A stretch of DNA of 64,000 nucleotides from Pseudomonas muyukensis (GCF_019139535.1 NZ_CP077073.1:323501-387500), one strand, 5' to 3'. Shown: positions 54,569 to 64,000, counted from the stretch's first letter. Notes: a model not told the origin generated them from the letters alone. Numbers and translations are program-made.

Positions 54569-56497
54569 ATGCTGTTCAAGCAGTTCACGCGCCTGGCGCA
54601 GATCAACAGCCCCCTGGGGCCGGACAAGCTGATCCTTGCCGAAATGGGCGGCAGCGAGGAACTCGGCCGCCTGTTCGACTTCGAGCTGCAGCTGACCAGC
54701 GACGATCCGGCCATCGACCTCAACCAACTGCTGGGCAAGCCGATGAGCCTGAGCGTGCAGCAGAGCGTCGGCAGCTCGCGCTACTTCCACGGCATCGTCG
54801 CCCGCTGCAGCCAGTCGGTGGACCAGGGCCAGTTCGCCGCCTACCGGGTCACCCTGCGCCCCTGGCTGTGGTTGCTGACCCGCACCAGCGACTGCCGGAT
54901 CTTCCAGCACCTGAGCGCGCCGCAGATCATCAAGCAGGTGTTCCGCGACCTGGGCTTCTCGGACTTCGAGGACGCCCTGAGCCGCAACTACCGCGAGCGC
55001 GAATACTGCGTGCAGTATCGTGAGACCAGCTTCGACTTCGTCAGCCGGCTGATGGAGGAAGAAGGCATCTACTACTTCTTCCGCCACGAACAGGAGCGCC
55101 ACGTGCTGGTGCTCGCCGACGCCTACGGCGCGCACCAGAAGGTTCCCGGCTACGAGACCGTGCCCTACTACCCGCCGGACGGCCAGCACCGCGAGCGCGA
55201 CCATATCAACGACTGGCACCTGGCCCAGGAGGTCCAGCCCGGCTCGCTGGAGCTCAACGACTATGATTTCCAGCGCCCCAGCGCGCGCATCGACGTGCGC
55301 TCGGCGATGCCGCGCCCGCACCAGGCCGGCGACTACCCGTTGTACGACTACCCCGGTGCCTACGAGCAGACCCAGGACGGCGAGCACTACGCCCGCACCC
55401 GCCTGGAGTCGCTGCAGAGCCTGCACGAACGCGTCGAGCTGCGCGGCAACGCCCGCGGCCTGGGCAGTGGCCACCTGTTCAGCCTGAGCAACTTCAGCCG
55501 CCAGGACCAGAACCGCGAGTACCTGATCGTCGCCGCCCGCTACTACGTGCACCAGGAGCGCCTGGAGAGCGGTGGCGGCAGCGGTGCGGCGCAGTTCGAG
55601 AGCAACCTCAGCTGCATCGACGCCCAGCAAAGCTACCGCCCGGTGGGCAGCACCCTGCGGCCGATCGTCAAGGGCCCGCAGACGGCCGTGGTGGTCGGCC
55701 CTTCTGGCGAGGAGATCTGGACCGACCAGTACGGCCGGGTCAAGGTGCACTTCCACTGGGACCGCCACGACCAGTCCAACGAGAACAGCTCGTGCTGGAT
55801 CCGCGTGTCGCAAGCCACGGCGGGCAAGAACTGGGGCGCGATCCAGGTACCGCGCATCGGCCAGGAGGTGATCGTCAGTTTTCTCGAAGGCGACCCCGAC
55901 CGGCCGATCATCACCGGGCGGGTCTACAACGCCGAGCAGACGGTGCCCTACGACCTGCCCGGCAGCGCCACGCAAAGCGGCATGAAGAGCCGTTCGAGCA
56001 AGGGCGGCAGCCCGGCCAACTTCAATGAAATCCGCATGGAGGACAAGAAGGGCGCCGAGCAGTTGTACGTGCATGCCGAACGCAACATGGACAGCGTGGT
56101 GGAGCAGAACCAGACGTTGTCGGTGGGCATCAGCCGGGTCAAGACCGTGGGCATGATCGAGACCGTGACCATCGGCCAGGACCGCCTGCGCTCGGTGCGC
56201 CAGCGCGACATCCTGCTGGTCGGTGGCGACAAGCGCGACAGCGTGCACGGCAACTACGTGATGGATGCCGGCGACCAGATCCGCCTGGTCTGTGGCGACA
56301 GCGTGATCGAGCTGAAGTCGGACGGCACCATCAATATCAGCTGCACCCAGTTCAATATCCATGCGACGGCGGACGGGATCATCAACACCGATGGCAAGCT
56401 CGACCTGAACCTGGGCGGCGGCCCGCAGGCCAAGGCCTCGGGCCAGGGCGACAAGGGCGAGATCGACGGGCGGGTGAAGCAGGTGTTCAAGCAGTAG
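54569..56497 (+). CDS. vgrG: T6SS spike protein VgrG
   Basis: This 642-residue protein has the gp27-like base (about 1-375), the gp5 OB-fold (VKVHFHWDRHD, SCWIRVSQATAGKNWGAIQV PRIGQEVIVSFLEGDPDRP region) and a C-terminal beta-helix that ends at GRVKQVFKQ without an extra toxin domain. It is the last gene of the operon, 11 bp after clpV. No PAAR gene follows in the window. Confidence 0.95.
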   Translation: MLFKQFTRLAQINSPLGPDKLILAEMGGSEELGRLFDFELQLTSDDPAIDLNQLLGKPMSLSVQQSVGSSRYFHGIVARCSQSVDQGQFAAYRVTLRPWLWLLTRTSDCRIFQHLSAPQIIKQVFRDLGFSDFEDALSRNYREREYCVQYRETSFDFVSRLMEEEGIYYFFRHEQERHVLVLADAYGAHQKVPGYETVPYYPPDGQHRERDHINDWHLAQEVQPGSLELNDYDFQRPSARIDVRSAMPRPHQAGDYPLYDYPGAYEQTQDGEHYARTRLESLQSLHERVELRGNARGLGSGHLFSLSNFSRQDQNREYLIVAARYYVHQERLESGGGSGAAQFESNLSCIDAQQSYRPVGSTLRPIVKGPQTAVVVGPSGEEIWTDQYGRVKVHFHWDRHDQSNENSSCWIRVSQATAGKNWGAIQVPRIGQEVIVSFLEGDPDRPIITGRVYNAEQTVPYDLPGSATQSGMKSRSSKGGSPANFNEIRMEDKKGAEQLYVHAERNMDSVVEQNQTLSVGISRVKTVGMIETVTIGQDRLRSVRQRDILLVGGDKRDSVHGNYVMDAGDQIRLVCGDSVIELKSDGTINISCTQFNIHATADGIINTDGKLDLNLGGGPQAKASGQGDKGEIDGRVKQVFKQ

Positions 56498-56742
56498 GTC
56501 GAGCGCGTGAGGGCCGCCAGGTGCTTGCCGGGGGATTTGCAGCGCCTATCAGATCGAGCGCCGCGCGGGCGGCGCTGGGCCTCACAGGCCCTGCAACGCC
56601 AACGTCGAACACCTCGAAGCGCTGGCGACAAGACAAAAACCACTACCCTCGCTTGCAGGTAACAGTGTTTTACCAATCACCCAGGTTTTCCGCCGTGCGG
56701 CTTTGCCTATCCTAGGCCGGTCACCTCGTCTGCGATGGACCC

Positions 56743-58416
56743 ATGAAAGCCGCCTTCCTCAGCCGTTACGCCTGCCTGGCCCTGTGCCTGCTGTTCACCC
56801 TCGCCAGCCTGCCCTTGCTCGCCCAGCACAGCTGGCTTTGGCCCTTCACCCTGGCCTGCGCCCTGCTCAGCCTGGTCGGCCTCAACGACCTGCGCCAAGC
56901 CCAGCACGCCGTGCGCCGCAACTACCCGATCCTGGGCAACATCCGCTACCTGATCGAAACCATCCGCCCGGAGATCCGCCAGTACCTGCTCGAAGGCGAC
57001 GACGACAAGCTGCCGTTCTCCCGCGCCCAGCGCTCGCTGGTCTATGCCCGGGCCAAGAACGAAAGCGCCGAGAAAGCCTTCGGCACGCTCAACGACGCCT
57101 ACAAGCCTGGCTTCGAGTTCATCAGCCACTCGATGCTGCCGGTGCAGATGCCCGACCCGGCGTCGTTTCGCATCCGCATCGGCGGGCCGCAATGCAGCCA
57201 GCCGTACTCGGCGTCGATCTTCAATATCTCGGCGATGAGCTTCGGCGCCCTCAGCGCCAACGCCATCGCCGCGCTGAACAAGGGCGCGCGCCTGGGCCGC
57301 TTCGCCCACGACACCGGCGAAGGCAGCATCAGCCCCTATCACCGCGAGCACGGCGGCGACCTGATCTGGGAAATCGGCAGTGGCTACTTTGGCTGCCGCA
57401 CCGAGGACGGGCGCTTCGACCCCGAGCGATTCGCCGCCCAGGCCCGCGACCGCCAGGTGAAGATGATCGAGATCAAGCTCAGCCAAGGGGCCAAGCCAGG
57501 CCATGGCGGGATCCTCCCAGGGCACAAGGTCAGCGCCGAGATTGCCGCCACCCGCGGCGTGCGCCAGGGTGAAGACTGCATCTCGCCGGCCGCGCACAGC
57601 GCCTTTCGCACGCCGGTGGAACTGCTGCAGTTCATCGCCCGGCTGCGCGAGCTGTCTGGCGGCAAGCCGGTGGGCTTCAAGTTCTGCCTGGGCCACCCGT
57701 GGGAATTCATGGGCATCGCCAAGGCCATGCTGGCCACCGGCATCACCCCGGACTTCATCGTCGTCGATGGCAAGGAGGGCGGCACCGGCGCGGCGCCCCG
57801 GGAGTTCTCCGACAACATCGGCGTGCCGCTGCGCGAGGGGCTGATGTTCGTGCACAACACCCTGGTCGGGCTGAACCTGCGCGAGCGCGTGCGCATTGGC
57901 GCGGCGGGCAAGCTGGTCAGCGCCTTCGACATCGCCTGTGTGCTGGCCATCGGCGCCGACTGGGTGAACTCGGCGCGCGGCTTCATGTTCGCCATCGGCT
58001 GCATCCAGTCGCAGAGCTGCCATACCAACAAGTGCCCGACCGGGGTGGCCACCCAAGACCCGCTGCGCCAGCGCGCGCTGGTGGTGCCGGAAAAGGCCGA
58101 GCGGGTCGCCAGCTTCCACCGCAATACCCTGCATGCCCTGGCCGAGATGCTCGCCGCCGCGGGCCTGGACCACCCCGCCGAACTCAAGCCCAAGCACCTG
58201 GCGCGGCGCATCAGCCCCAGCGAGATCAGCCTGTTCTCGCAGTTGCACACCTTCCTCAAACCGGGGGAATTGCTCAGCGACGCGATCAACAGCGAGTTCT
58301 ACGCGCGGATGTGGCGGATGGCACGCAGCGACAGCTTTGCGCCAGAGACAGGCGAGACAGGCGAGGCGGCGCAGGCAGCGCTCGCCCCGCGCCGCAAAGA
58401 AACAGCCCCGGCATAG
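56743..58416 (+). CDS. FMN-binding glutamate synthase family protein
   Basis: This 557-residue protein has two N-terminal hydrophobic helices (about 5-30 and 32-48) and then the glutamate-synthase central/FMN domain: FNISAMSFGALSANAIAALN, DTGEGSISPYHREHGGDLIW, IEIKLSQGAKPGHGGILPG, DFIVVDGKEGGTGAAP and a cysteine cluster SQSCHTNKCPTGVATQDP. It lacks the amidotransferase domain, so it is not a full GltB. This class is widespread in Pseudomonas, and its reaction is unproven. Confidence 0.88.
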   Translation: MKAAFLSRYACLALCLLFTLASLPLLAQHSWLWPFTLACALLSLVGLNDLRQAQHAVRRNYPILGNIRYLIETIRPEIRQYLLEGDDDKLPFSRAQRSLVYARAKNESAEKAFGTLNDAYKPGFEFISHSMLPVQMPDPASFRIRIGGPQCSQPYSASIFNISAMSFGALSANAIAALNKGARLGRFAHDTGEGSISPYHREHGGDLIWEIGSGYFGCRTEDGRFDPERFAAQARDRQVKMIEIKLSQGAKPGHGGILPGHKVSAEIAATRGVRQGEDCISPAAHSAFRTPVELLQFIARLRELSGGKPVGFKFCLGHPWEFMGIAKAMLATGITPDFIVVDGKEGGTGAAPREFSDNIGVPLREGLMFVHNTLVGLNLRERVRIGAAGKLVSAFDIACVLAIGADWVNSARGFMFAIGCIQSQSCHTNKCPTGVATQDPLRQRALVVPEKAERVASFHRNTLHALAEMLAAAGLDHPAELKPKHLARRISPSEISLFSQLHTFLKPGELLSDAINSEFYARMWRMARSDSFAPETGETGEAAQAALAPRRKETAPA

Positions 58417-58425
58417 GCCGGGGCT
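58404..58425. terminator. Hairpin between the convergent glutamate synthase-like and porin genes
   Basis: AGCCCCGGC (58404-58412), loop ATAG and GCCGGGGCT (58417-58425). The loop contains the stop codon of the upstream gene. Only the minus-strand side has a T-rich continuation (TGTTTCTTT), so it probably ends the porin transcript. Confidence 0.6.
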
Positions 58426-58446
58426 GCGGGTGACGCGGGATCAGGA

Positions 58447-59769
58447 TCAGAAGATGCTGATCGGGTACTCGACGAATACGCGGACTTCGTTGCCGTCGTC
58501 GGTGTAGTTGTCGGCGTAACGAACGGCGTTGTTGGTACGCAGGAAGGAGCTACGCAGCTTGATCGACAGATCCTTGGCCGGGCCTTCCTGGACCACGTAG
58601 CGAATCTGGTTGAAGATTTCGCGCTCTTTACCTTCGCCGAAGCCTTCAGGCTTGCCGACGGTGCGGGTGTTGATGTTGTCACCCACCACGTAGGCGAGCT
58701 TGTAGGTCAGGCCAGGGATGCCGAAGGCACCGAAGTCCAGGCCATAGCCCAACTGCCAGGAACGCTCGTCCTCGGCGTTGAAGTCGGACCAGTAGGAGTT
58801 GGCCAGGTAGATGGTCGAACCACCGTCACCCACGCCGCCGGCGTTCTGGTACCAGCCGTATTGATAACCGGTGCTGCCGGTGCTGCGCTGGTGCGCCAGG
58901 GTGAACGAGTGCGGGCCGTAGGCGTAGGTAGCAGCCAGGCTCCAGATGGTGTTGGAGTCGCCATTGAGGCTGGCGGCCTTGACGTACTTGTTGTCGATGT
59001 CCGACTTGTAGCCGTTGAAGTCCAGGGTCAGGGACTGGTCGCTGGCGATCGGGAAGACGTAGTTCAGACCCAGGTAGTGCTTCTTCATCACGTCTTCGTT
59101 GTCAGCGGTGTACAACGACGCGGTGAAGTTGTCGGTGAATTTGTAGCTACCGCCAAGCACGTTGATCGACTTCAGGCCACCGCCGTCACGACGCTCGGCA
59201 CTCTTGCGCGCCTCCTGGGTGAAGCGACCGGCGTTCAGTTCCAGGCCCTTGATTTCCTTGGAGGTGATCAGGGTACCTGTGAAGCTTTCCGGCAGCAGGC
59301 GACCATCGTCGTACTGCAGGACCGGCAGGGTCGGCATCTGGTCACCGTACTTGAGCACGGTGTTGGAAATGCGGAACTTCACGGCTGCCCCAGCGCGGGC
59401 CAGGTCATGTGGGCCACTGGCGTTCTGGTCGGCGTTCTTGGTGTTGTGCGGCTTGAAGAAGTCGACACCTGCGCCACCGTTGTGGCCCTTGCCGCCATCC
59501 AGGCGCACGGCGTACAAGCCGAAGGCATCGACACCCACGCCTACGGTGCCCTGGGTGAAACCGGAGGAGAAGTTGGCGATGAAGGCCTGGCCCCACTCGA
59601 TCTGGTCGTCGATACCGTGCTTCTTGTCACGGTTGATGTAGGCGTTGCGCAGCAGGACGTTGGCGTGGCTGTCCTCGATGAAGCCCTTGCTTTCGGCCTG
59701 CTCATTGGCCTGTGCCTGGGTCGCGGCGATCATCGCCAGGGCGACCAGGCTGATCCTGGTTTTCAACAT
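58447..59769 (-). CDS. OprD-family outer-membrane porin (OprE/OprQ-like)
   Basis: This 440-residue protein starts at the ATG at 59769. The signal peptide ends AATQAQA, followed by the OprD start KGFIEDSHANVLLRNAYINR and WGQAFIANFSSGFTQGTVGVG. Internal matches are LYAVRLDGGKG, and the C-terminal VRVFVEYPISIF ends in Phe as outer-membrane proteins do. It should be an 18-strand specific porin; the substrate is not clear from sequence, and OprE/OprQ is the closest resemblance I see. Confidence 0.9.
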   Translation of the reverse strand: MLKTRISLVALAMIAATQAQANEQAESKGFIEDSHANVLLRNAYINRDKKHGIDDQIEWGQAFIANFSSGFTQGTVGVGVDAFGLYAVRLDGGKGHNGGAGVDFFKPHNTKNADQNASGPHDLARAGAAVKFRISNTVLKYGDQMPTLPVLQYDDGRLLPESFTGTLITSKEIKGLELNAGRFTQEARKSAERRDGGGLKSINVLGGSYKFTDNFTASLYTADNEDVMKKHYLGLNYVFPIASDQSLTLDFNGYKSDIDNKYVKAASLNGDSNTIWSLAATYAYGPHSFTLAHQRSTGSTGYQYGWYQNAGGVGDGGSTIYLANSYWSDFNAEDERSWQLGYGLDFGAFGIPGLTYKLAYVVGDNINTRTVGKPEGFGEGKEREIFNQIRYVVQEGPAKDLSIKLRSSFLRTNNAVRYADNYTDDGNEVRVFVEYPISIF

Positions 59770-60124
59770 GTTTATTTTCCTTATTAAGTATTCAAAAACG
59801 CTCTGCATTAGAACGCCAGGAACCAACGCCCCTTCGTAGGTTCGACGCTATGCGGATCCAAGCCGGAAGGCCCGTCGATGGTCTGCAACGGGCCTTGCAG
59901 CCGCATGGCCAAGTCATGGCCAGCAGGCGTAGACGCCGAATCCTAGCCTTGCCTGCTTATACATGTCAAAAAATCGTGAAATGCAGGTTGATATAACCAA
60001 AAACCAGGTCGGCGCTGGTGCATTTCCATGCATATCTGCCGTGGGTCAGCGCAAATTTGTCTCTTTTGTGCAAAGCCGGCGACAAACGCACAACTGTCAT
60101 ATCAATCGCACGGCTTTGCGCCCT

Positions 60125-60190
60125 TCGCCGGCAAGGCCGGCTCCTACAAAAAGGCATGCATCACGCGGTAGGAGCCGGCCTTGCCGGCGA
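60125..60190. repeat. REP/BIME with perfect 22-bp arms
   Basis: The arms 60125-60146 and 60169-60190 are exact reverse complements containing GCCGGCAAGGCCGGCTCCTA. This is the second REP subtype of the window, distinct from the GTAGGAGCGGCC type. Confidence 0.85.
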
Positions 60191-60276
60191 ATAGGCGAAT
60201 TCGGCAAAACCATCCGAATGGATGTTACAAACTGATACATATGTAAAGACAAGCCTTTACGAATAGGCGAGCAATA

Positions 60277-60295
60277 GCAAATAGCAAGCATTACC
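60277..60295 (+). promoter_or_regulatory. Fur-box-like site upstream of the TonB receptor
   Basis: GCAAATAGCAAGCATTACC matches the 19-bp Fur consensus at 12 positions, including the right half CATTA. It lies 41 bp before the receptor start, where repression by Fur would be expected. Confidence 0.5.
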
Positions 60296-60336
60296 ATTCG
60301 CGCCCAATTTCTCACTAGCTAATCCGGACGCCCGCA

Positions 60337-62427
60337 ATGCTTGCCCCTTGCCGCCTTTCCCCCCTGACCCTGGGCCTGTCGCTGCTGTGCAGCGCCGGCC
60401 TGGCCAGTGCCGCCACCACCACCCTGCCGGAAACCGCGGTCACCGCCGACAGCACCCGCGAGGAAGACAACCCGCGGGTGCGCGAAGTGACCACCGCGAC
60501 CCGCACCTCGACCCCGGCCCGCTACGTGCCCCAGGCCATCGACTCGGTGAAGACGCGCAACGTGCTGGACTACGGCAGCAGCAACCTGGGCAAGGCGCTC
60601 GAGGGCATCCCCAACGTCAGCAGCAGCGCCGACACCCGCTTCGACAGCCTGCGTATTCGCGGCTTCGACGCCAGCAACGACTTCTACCTGGACGGCGTGC
60701 GCGACGACAGCCAGTACACCCGCGACCTGCACAACATCGAACGGGTCGAGGTGCTCAAGGGCCCGGCGGCGGTGCTGTATGGCCGTGGCAGCCAGGGCGG
60801 CATCGTCAACCGGGTGAGCAAGGCGCCGGAACACGGCCGCCGCTCGACCGTCGAGGCCCAGGGCGGCAGCCAGGACCTGCGCAGCCTGTACGCCGACCTC
60901 AGCGCCGACCCCAGCGACACCCTGAGCCTGCGCCTGAACCTGGGCAACGAGGACAAGAACAGCTTCCGTGACGGCATCGACGGCAACCACCGCCAGTTGT
61001 TCGCGCCGTCCATGAGCTGGCAGCTGAACCCCGACCTGAACTGGCTGGTGCAATACGAGTACAGCCGCTACAACCGCACCCCGGATCGTGGCATCCCAGG
61101 CAACCCGCTGACCGGGCGCCCGGCCGACGTCAGCCGCAAGACCACCTACGGCGACACCCAGCGCGACTACATCGACGACCGCGCGCAATCGCTGCGCTCG
61201 CGCCTGAACTACGACCTCAACGACCAGTGGCAGCTGCGCCATACCTTCAGCCTGTTCAAGCTGGAGAGCGATTTCGACAATACCTACCTCACCGGCTACA
61301 CCCCGTCGACCGGCATGGTCGGGCGCCAGCGCTGGTTGCAGGACCTGAGCACGCGCAATATCTACAACACCGTGGAGCTCGAAGGGCATGTGCAGACCTA
61401 CGGCCTGGAGCACACCCTGCTGGTGGGCCTGGAAGTGGGCGAGCAACGCCGCCATTCGCGCCTCGACCAGGGTGTCGGTGTGCCCGGCGCGCCGATCAGT
61501 GGCTCCAGCGCACGCAATCAGCACAACGGGGCGATGAAGCTGTTCAGCAACAATGTCACCGACGTCGACAGCACTGGCCTGTACCTGCAAGACCAGATCC
61601 GCTTGAACGATGAATGGCAAGTGCTGCTGGGCGGGCGTTTCGACCGCTTCGAGGTGCAGACCACCAACAAGATGCGCGGCATTGCCGAGACCCAGAAGGA
61701 CAGCAGTTTCAGCCCACGCGTGGGGGTGGTCTACACGCCGTGGCGCGAGCACTCCTTCTATGCCTCCTGGAGCAAGAGCTATTCACCGGTCGGTGGCGGC
61801 TTGATCGGCATCACCCCCGGCGCTGCCGGCAATGCCAACCAGACCGACCCGGAGCTCACCCGCCAGAAGGAAATCGGGGTCAAGAGCGAGTGGTTCGACG
61901 AGCGCCTGAGCACCACCCTCGCCGTCTACGAGCTGGAGCTGTACAACCGTCGCACCCGCGACCCGCTGAACCCGGAGCTGATCCAGCTCAGCGGCCTGCA
62001 GCGTTCGCGCGGCATCGAGCTGACCGCCACCGGCAACGTGGTTGGCAACTGGTACGTGCGCGGCGGCCTCGGTTTGCAGGATGCCACCCTCGTCAAGGAC
62101 AACAACGGCCAGGAAGGCAACCGCATCAACGACGTGGCCAAGCGCAACGCCAGCCTGTTCGTGACCTGGAAACCGGAGCTGGGCTGGTACGCCGAGACCG
62201 GCCTGACCCTGGTCGGCGACCGCTACGCCGACAACGCCAACACCATCGTGCTGCCGGGCTATGGCCGCTGGGATGCCCTGGCGGGCTACCGCACCCATGA
62301 CTGGGATGTACGCGCGGCGCTGAGCAATATCACCGACAAGACCTACTACAGCTCGGCCACCAGTGGCTCGCAGATCCAGGTCGGCGACCCGCGCAGCCTG
62401 GTGGTCACGGGCAGCTACACCTTCTGA
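60337..62427 (+). CDS. TonB-dependent siderophore receptor (Fiu/PiuA-like)
   Basis: This 696-residue outer-membrane receptor has a signal peptide ending GLASA, a plug domain (PQAIDSVKTRNVLDYGSSNL, FDSLRIRGFDASNDFYLDGV, IERVEVLKGPAAVLYGRGSQ GG) and a barrel ending in Phe (VVTGSYTF). The plug motifs resemble the Fiu/PiuA type that takes up catecholate siderophores, though the ligand is inferred. A Fur-like site precedes the gene. No regulator or TonB gene is adjacent. Confidence 0.88.
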   Translation: MLAPCRLSPLTLGLSLLCSAGLASAATTTLPETAVTADSTREEDNPRVREVTTATRTSTPARYVPQAIDSVKTRNVLDYGSSNLGKALEGIPNVSSSADTRFDSLRIRGFDASNDFYLDGVRDDSQYTRDLHNIERVEVLKGPAAVLYGRGSQGGIVNRVSKAPEHGRRSTVEAQGGSQDLRSLYADLSADPSDTLSLRLNLGNEDKNSFRDGIDGNHRQLFAPSMSWQLNPDLNWLVQYEYSRYNRTPDRGIPGNPLTGRPADVSRKTTYGDTQRDYIDDRAQSLRSRLNYDLNDQWQLRHTFSLFKLESDFDNTYLTGYTPSTGMVGRQRWLQDLSTRNIYNTVELEGHVQTYGLEHTLLVGLEVGEQRRHSRLDQGVGVPGAPISGSSARNQHNGAMKLFSNNVTDVDSTGLYLQDQIRLNDEWQVLLGGRFDRFEVQTTNKMRGIAETQKDSSFSPRVGVVYTPWREHSFYASWSKSYSPVGGGLIGITPGAAGNANQTDPELTRQKEIGVKSEWFDERLSTTLAVYELELYNRRTRDPLNPELIQLSGLQRSRGIELTATGNVVGNWYVRGGLGLQDATLVKDNNGQEGNRINDVAKRNASLFVTWKPELGWYAETGLTLVGDRYADNANTIVLPGYGRWDALAGYRTHDWDVRAALSNITDKTYYSSATSGSQIQVGDPRSLVVTGSYTF

Positions 62428-62430
62428 CCC

Positions 62431-62654
62431 GCCCAACCGATCCTGTAGGAGCGGCCTTGCGTCGCGATGGGGCGCGCAGCGGCCCCAGGTTTCAGCGGCG
62501 CCGCATGGATCGCCGGGGCCGCTGCGCGGCCCTTTCCGACCGGCCCAACCGATCCTGTAGGAGCGGCCTCGCGTCGCGATGGGGCGCGCAGCGGCCCCAG
62601 GTTTCAGCTACGCCGCATCGATCGCCGGGGCCGCTTTGCGGCCCTTTCCGACCG
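62431..62654. repeat. Tandem 112-bp duplication carrying REP elements
   Basis: Unit 1 (62431-62542) and unit 2 (62543-62654) are nearly identical, starting GCCCAACCGATCCTGTAGGA and ending TTTCCGACCGG. Each contains the GTAGGAGCGGCC REP arm and a GGGGCCGCT...AGCGGCCCC palindrome. They differ at a handful of positions. Confidence 0.85.
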
Positions 62655-62734
62655 GTCCGGCGCCCCGGCAAGGCCGCGCCTAACCCGCGGCTCGCGGGTG
62701 GTCACAGGGACGCAGGCCTCAGCCCAGAAACGAA

Positions 62735-62763
62735 AACGCCACCGCTTGCGCGGTGGCGTTTTT
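62735..62763 (+). terminator. Rho-independent terminator
   Basis: AACGCCACCGC (62735-62745), loop TTGC, GCGGTGGCGTT (62750-62760) followed by TTT. It can serve the TonB receptor transcript, and its A-rich left flank (GAAA) would give a weak T-run for the opposite strand. Confidence 0.8.
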
Positions 62764-62786
62764 CATTGCAACGGGATCCTTCCCGG

Positions 62787-62984
62787 TCAGTGCCAGACCG
62801 CCAGCAAAGCTTCAAGCTCGGCGTCGCTGATCAGGCCTTGAGGGTATCGCCCGTCCAGCAGGCGTCGTGGGTCGGTCGTCCTGACCCGATTGCTTCCATG
62901 GTGTTTCAACCACTGCGCCAACATCTTGAGCGACTGGTGATTCACTGCCAGTGGGCGCAAAGCCGACTCACTTGCTGCATTCAT
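62787..62984 (-). CDS. Small conserved-looking protein of unknown function
   Basis: This 65-residue soluble protein starts at the ATG at 62984 (AGGGAG upstream; a GTG at 62996 is an alternative). The composition is regular, with a helical QSLKMLAQWLKHHGSNRVRT part and a closing ISDAELEALLAVW. I recognise no family. The gene stands alone between two terminators. Confidence 0.55.
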   Translation of the reverse strand: MNAASESALRPLAVNHQSLKMLAQWLKHHGSNRVRTTDPRRLLDGRYPQGLISDAELEALLAVWH

Positions 62985-63130
62985 TTCAACACGCACTCCC
63001 TGGGGCCGTGAGCGGCTAACTTACGTAAGGTTTGTTACAGAAAGGTGTGCCTCTCCTCTCCCTGAAACACACGACAAAGCCAATACAAAAGCTATGCCAT
63101 TAACCCCCGCCAGCAGTCGTCACCGACAAA

Positions 63131-63152
63131 AAAGCCCGTCGACGGACGGGCT
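63131..63152 (-). terminator. Rho-independent terminator of aguA
   Basis: Read on the minus strand, AGCCCGTC, loop CGTC, GACGGGCT is followed by TTTTTT. It lies 18 bp after the aguA stop. Confidence 0.85.
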
Positions 63153-63169
63153 CTTTGCCACCAGGCAGA

Positions 63170-64000
63170 TCAGCGCTTGAACGGTGCCGGTTGCTGCTGG
63201 GTGAGGCAGTGGATATTGCCGCCGCCCAGCAGCAATTCGCGCCCTGGGATCATCACCACTTCGTGGTCCGGGAACACCTTGGCCAGGATCGCTCTGGCCT
63301 GGGCATCGGCCGGGTCATCGAAGCTCGGGGCGATGATGCCGCCGTTGACGATAAGGAAGTTCACATAGGAACCGGCCAGGCGCACCGACGGGTCACGCGC
63401 CTGGCTGCCGAGCACCTGGTCGACGCCGGCACACTCTTCGGCCGTGGCGAACAGCGGGCCGGGAATCGGCATCTTGTGCACCACGAATTCGCGGCCCTTG
63501 GCGTCGCGGCTGTTTTTCAGCACGTCATAGGCGGCGTGGCAGCGTGCATGGTTGGGGTCCTGGGGATCATCGGTCCAGGCCAGTAACACTTCGCCGGGGC
63601 TTACGTAACAGCAGAAGTTGTCGACGTGGCCGTCGGTCTCGTCGTTGTACAGGCCGTCGGGCAGCCAGACGATGGTCTGCACCGCCAGGTGCTCGCGCAG
63701 GATCTCCTCGATCTGCTCGCGGTTCAGGTGCGGGTTGCGATTGCGGTTGAGCAGGCACTCCTCGGTGGTGATCAGGGTGCCTTCGCCGTCGACATGGATC
63801 GAACCGCCCTCGAGTACGAAACCTTCGGTGTGGTAGCGCTGCACGCGCTCCATCTCCATGACCTTGGCCGCCAGCTCTTCATCGCGGTTCCACGGTGCAT
63901 ACAGGCCGCCGTCGAAGCCGCCCCAGGCGTTGAAGCCCCAGTCCACGCCGCGCACTTCACCCTGGTCGTTGATCACGAAGGTCGGGCCGGTGTCGCGCAC
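63170..64000 (-). CDS. aguA: Agmatine deiminase AguA (3' part)
   Basis: The last 276 residues of agmatine deiminase are present; the gene continues past the window edge (the family has about 365-370 residues). Motifs are [60 protein letters not shown] with the catalytic His, and [13 protein letters not shown] with the nucleophilic Cys. It turns agmatine into N-carbamoylputrescine and ammonia in the arginine decarboxylase route to putrescine. Confidence 0.95.
   Translation of the reverse strand: MRDTGPTFVINDQGEVRGVDWGFNAWGGFDGGLYAPWNRDEELAAKVMEMERVQRYHTEGFVLEGGSIHVDGEGTLITTEECLLNRNRNPHLNREQIEEILREHLAVQTIVWLPDGLYNDETDGHVDNFCCYVSPGEVLLAWTDDPQDPNHARCHAAYDVLKNSRDAKGREFVVHKMPIPGPLFATAEECAGVDQVLGSQARDPSVRLAGSYVNFLIVNGGIIAPSFDDPADAQARAILAKVFPDHEVVMIPGRELLLGGGNIHCLTQQQPAPFKR

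Larger units (their letters stand above)
59770..60336. other. Intergenic region with REP element and Fur-type site
   Basis: No gene is seen in these 567 bases. They hold the porin promoter at the left, a perfect REP palindrome (60125-60190) and the promoter region of the TonB receptor at the right. Confidence 0.6.

Noticed and set aside
62431..62654. CRISPR array
   Set aside because: There are only two long (112-bp) units without unique spacers, and no cas genes; it is a REP duplication. No CRISPR-like array was seen elsewhere.

Overview
The window is GC-rich chromosomal DNA of a Pseudomonas, most likely the P. putida group. Support comes from the HisJ/HisQ/HisM-type transporter next to a class I methyltransferase, the OprD-family porin, two TonB siderophore receptors, agmatine deiminase, the REP elements built on 'GTAGGAGCGGCC', and a type VI secretion locus in the gene order of P. 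aeruginosa HSI-I. The species call is inference; no marker gene was compared.

Layout. (1) 1-6300: core genes, comprising an amino-acid ABC importer (5' end outside the window), a methyltransferase, the mdtJI small multidrug/spermidine exporter pair, a DUF2975 membrane protein with an XRE regulator, and two small lipoproteins. (2) 6399-17668: a genomic island of about 11 kb inserted at tRNA-Thr(TGT). It starts with a P4-type integrase and carries a second tyrosine recombinase. Its middle is AT-rich and looks like defence cargo: a two-gene pair (NA37-like protein plus a three-TM membrane protein), decayed membrane-protein genes, and a retron-like module. That module has a divergent DUF559 nuclease, a compact structured ncRNA with its own promoter, a retron-type reverse transcriptase whose active site reads YADN instead of YADD, and a convergent PD-(D/E)xK nuclease of the DUF4297/Cap4-like type. 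A degenerate copy of the tRNA 3' end marks the right border. (3) 17834-25940: copper nitrite reductase NirK, DUF3079, a TonB siderophore receptor divergent from a two-component system, HicAB, and a two-gene unit that resembles a membrane-acting effector with its immunity protein.

(4) 26194-56497: a complete T6SS in two divergent operons. The leftward operon is fha-tssJ-tssK-tssL-tssM-tagF-pppA-ppkA-tagT-tagS-tagR-tagQ and holds the membrane complex and the threonine phosphorylation pathway. The rightward operon is tssA-tssB-tssC-hcp-tae4-immunity-tssE-tssF-tssG-clpV-vgrG and holds the sheath, tube, baseplate, disassembly ATPase and spike. In P. aeruginosa HSI-I tagJ occupies the position between hcp and tssE; here it is replaced by a Tae4 amidase and a lipoprotein immunity gene. 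(5) 56743-64000: a glutamate-synthase-like FMN protein, an OprD-family porin, a catecholate-type TonB receptor with a Fur-box-like site, a tandemly duplicated REP block, a small conserved protein and the 3' part of aguA.

The strongest candidates for undescribed biology are the retron-like module (13545-17221), the NA37-like/membrane pair (10267-12844) and the putative effector/immunity pair beside tagQ (24613-25940). All assignments rest on reading motifs and context; no database search was run.
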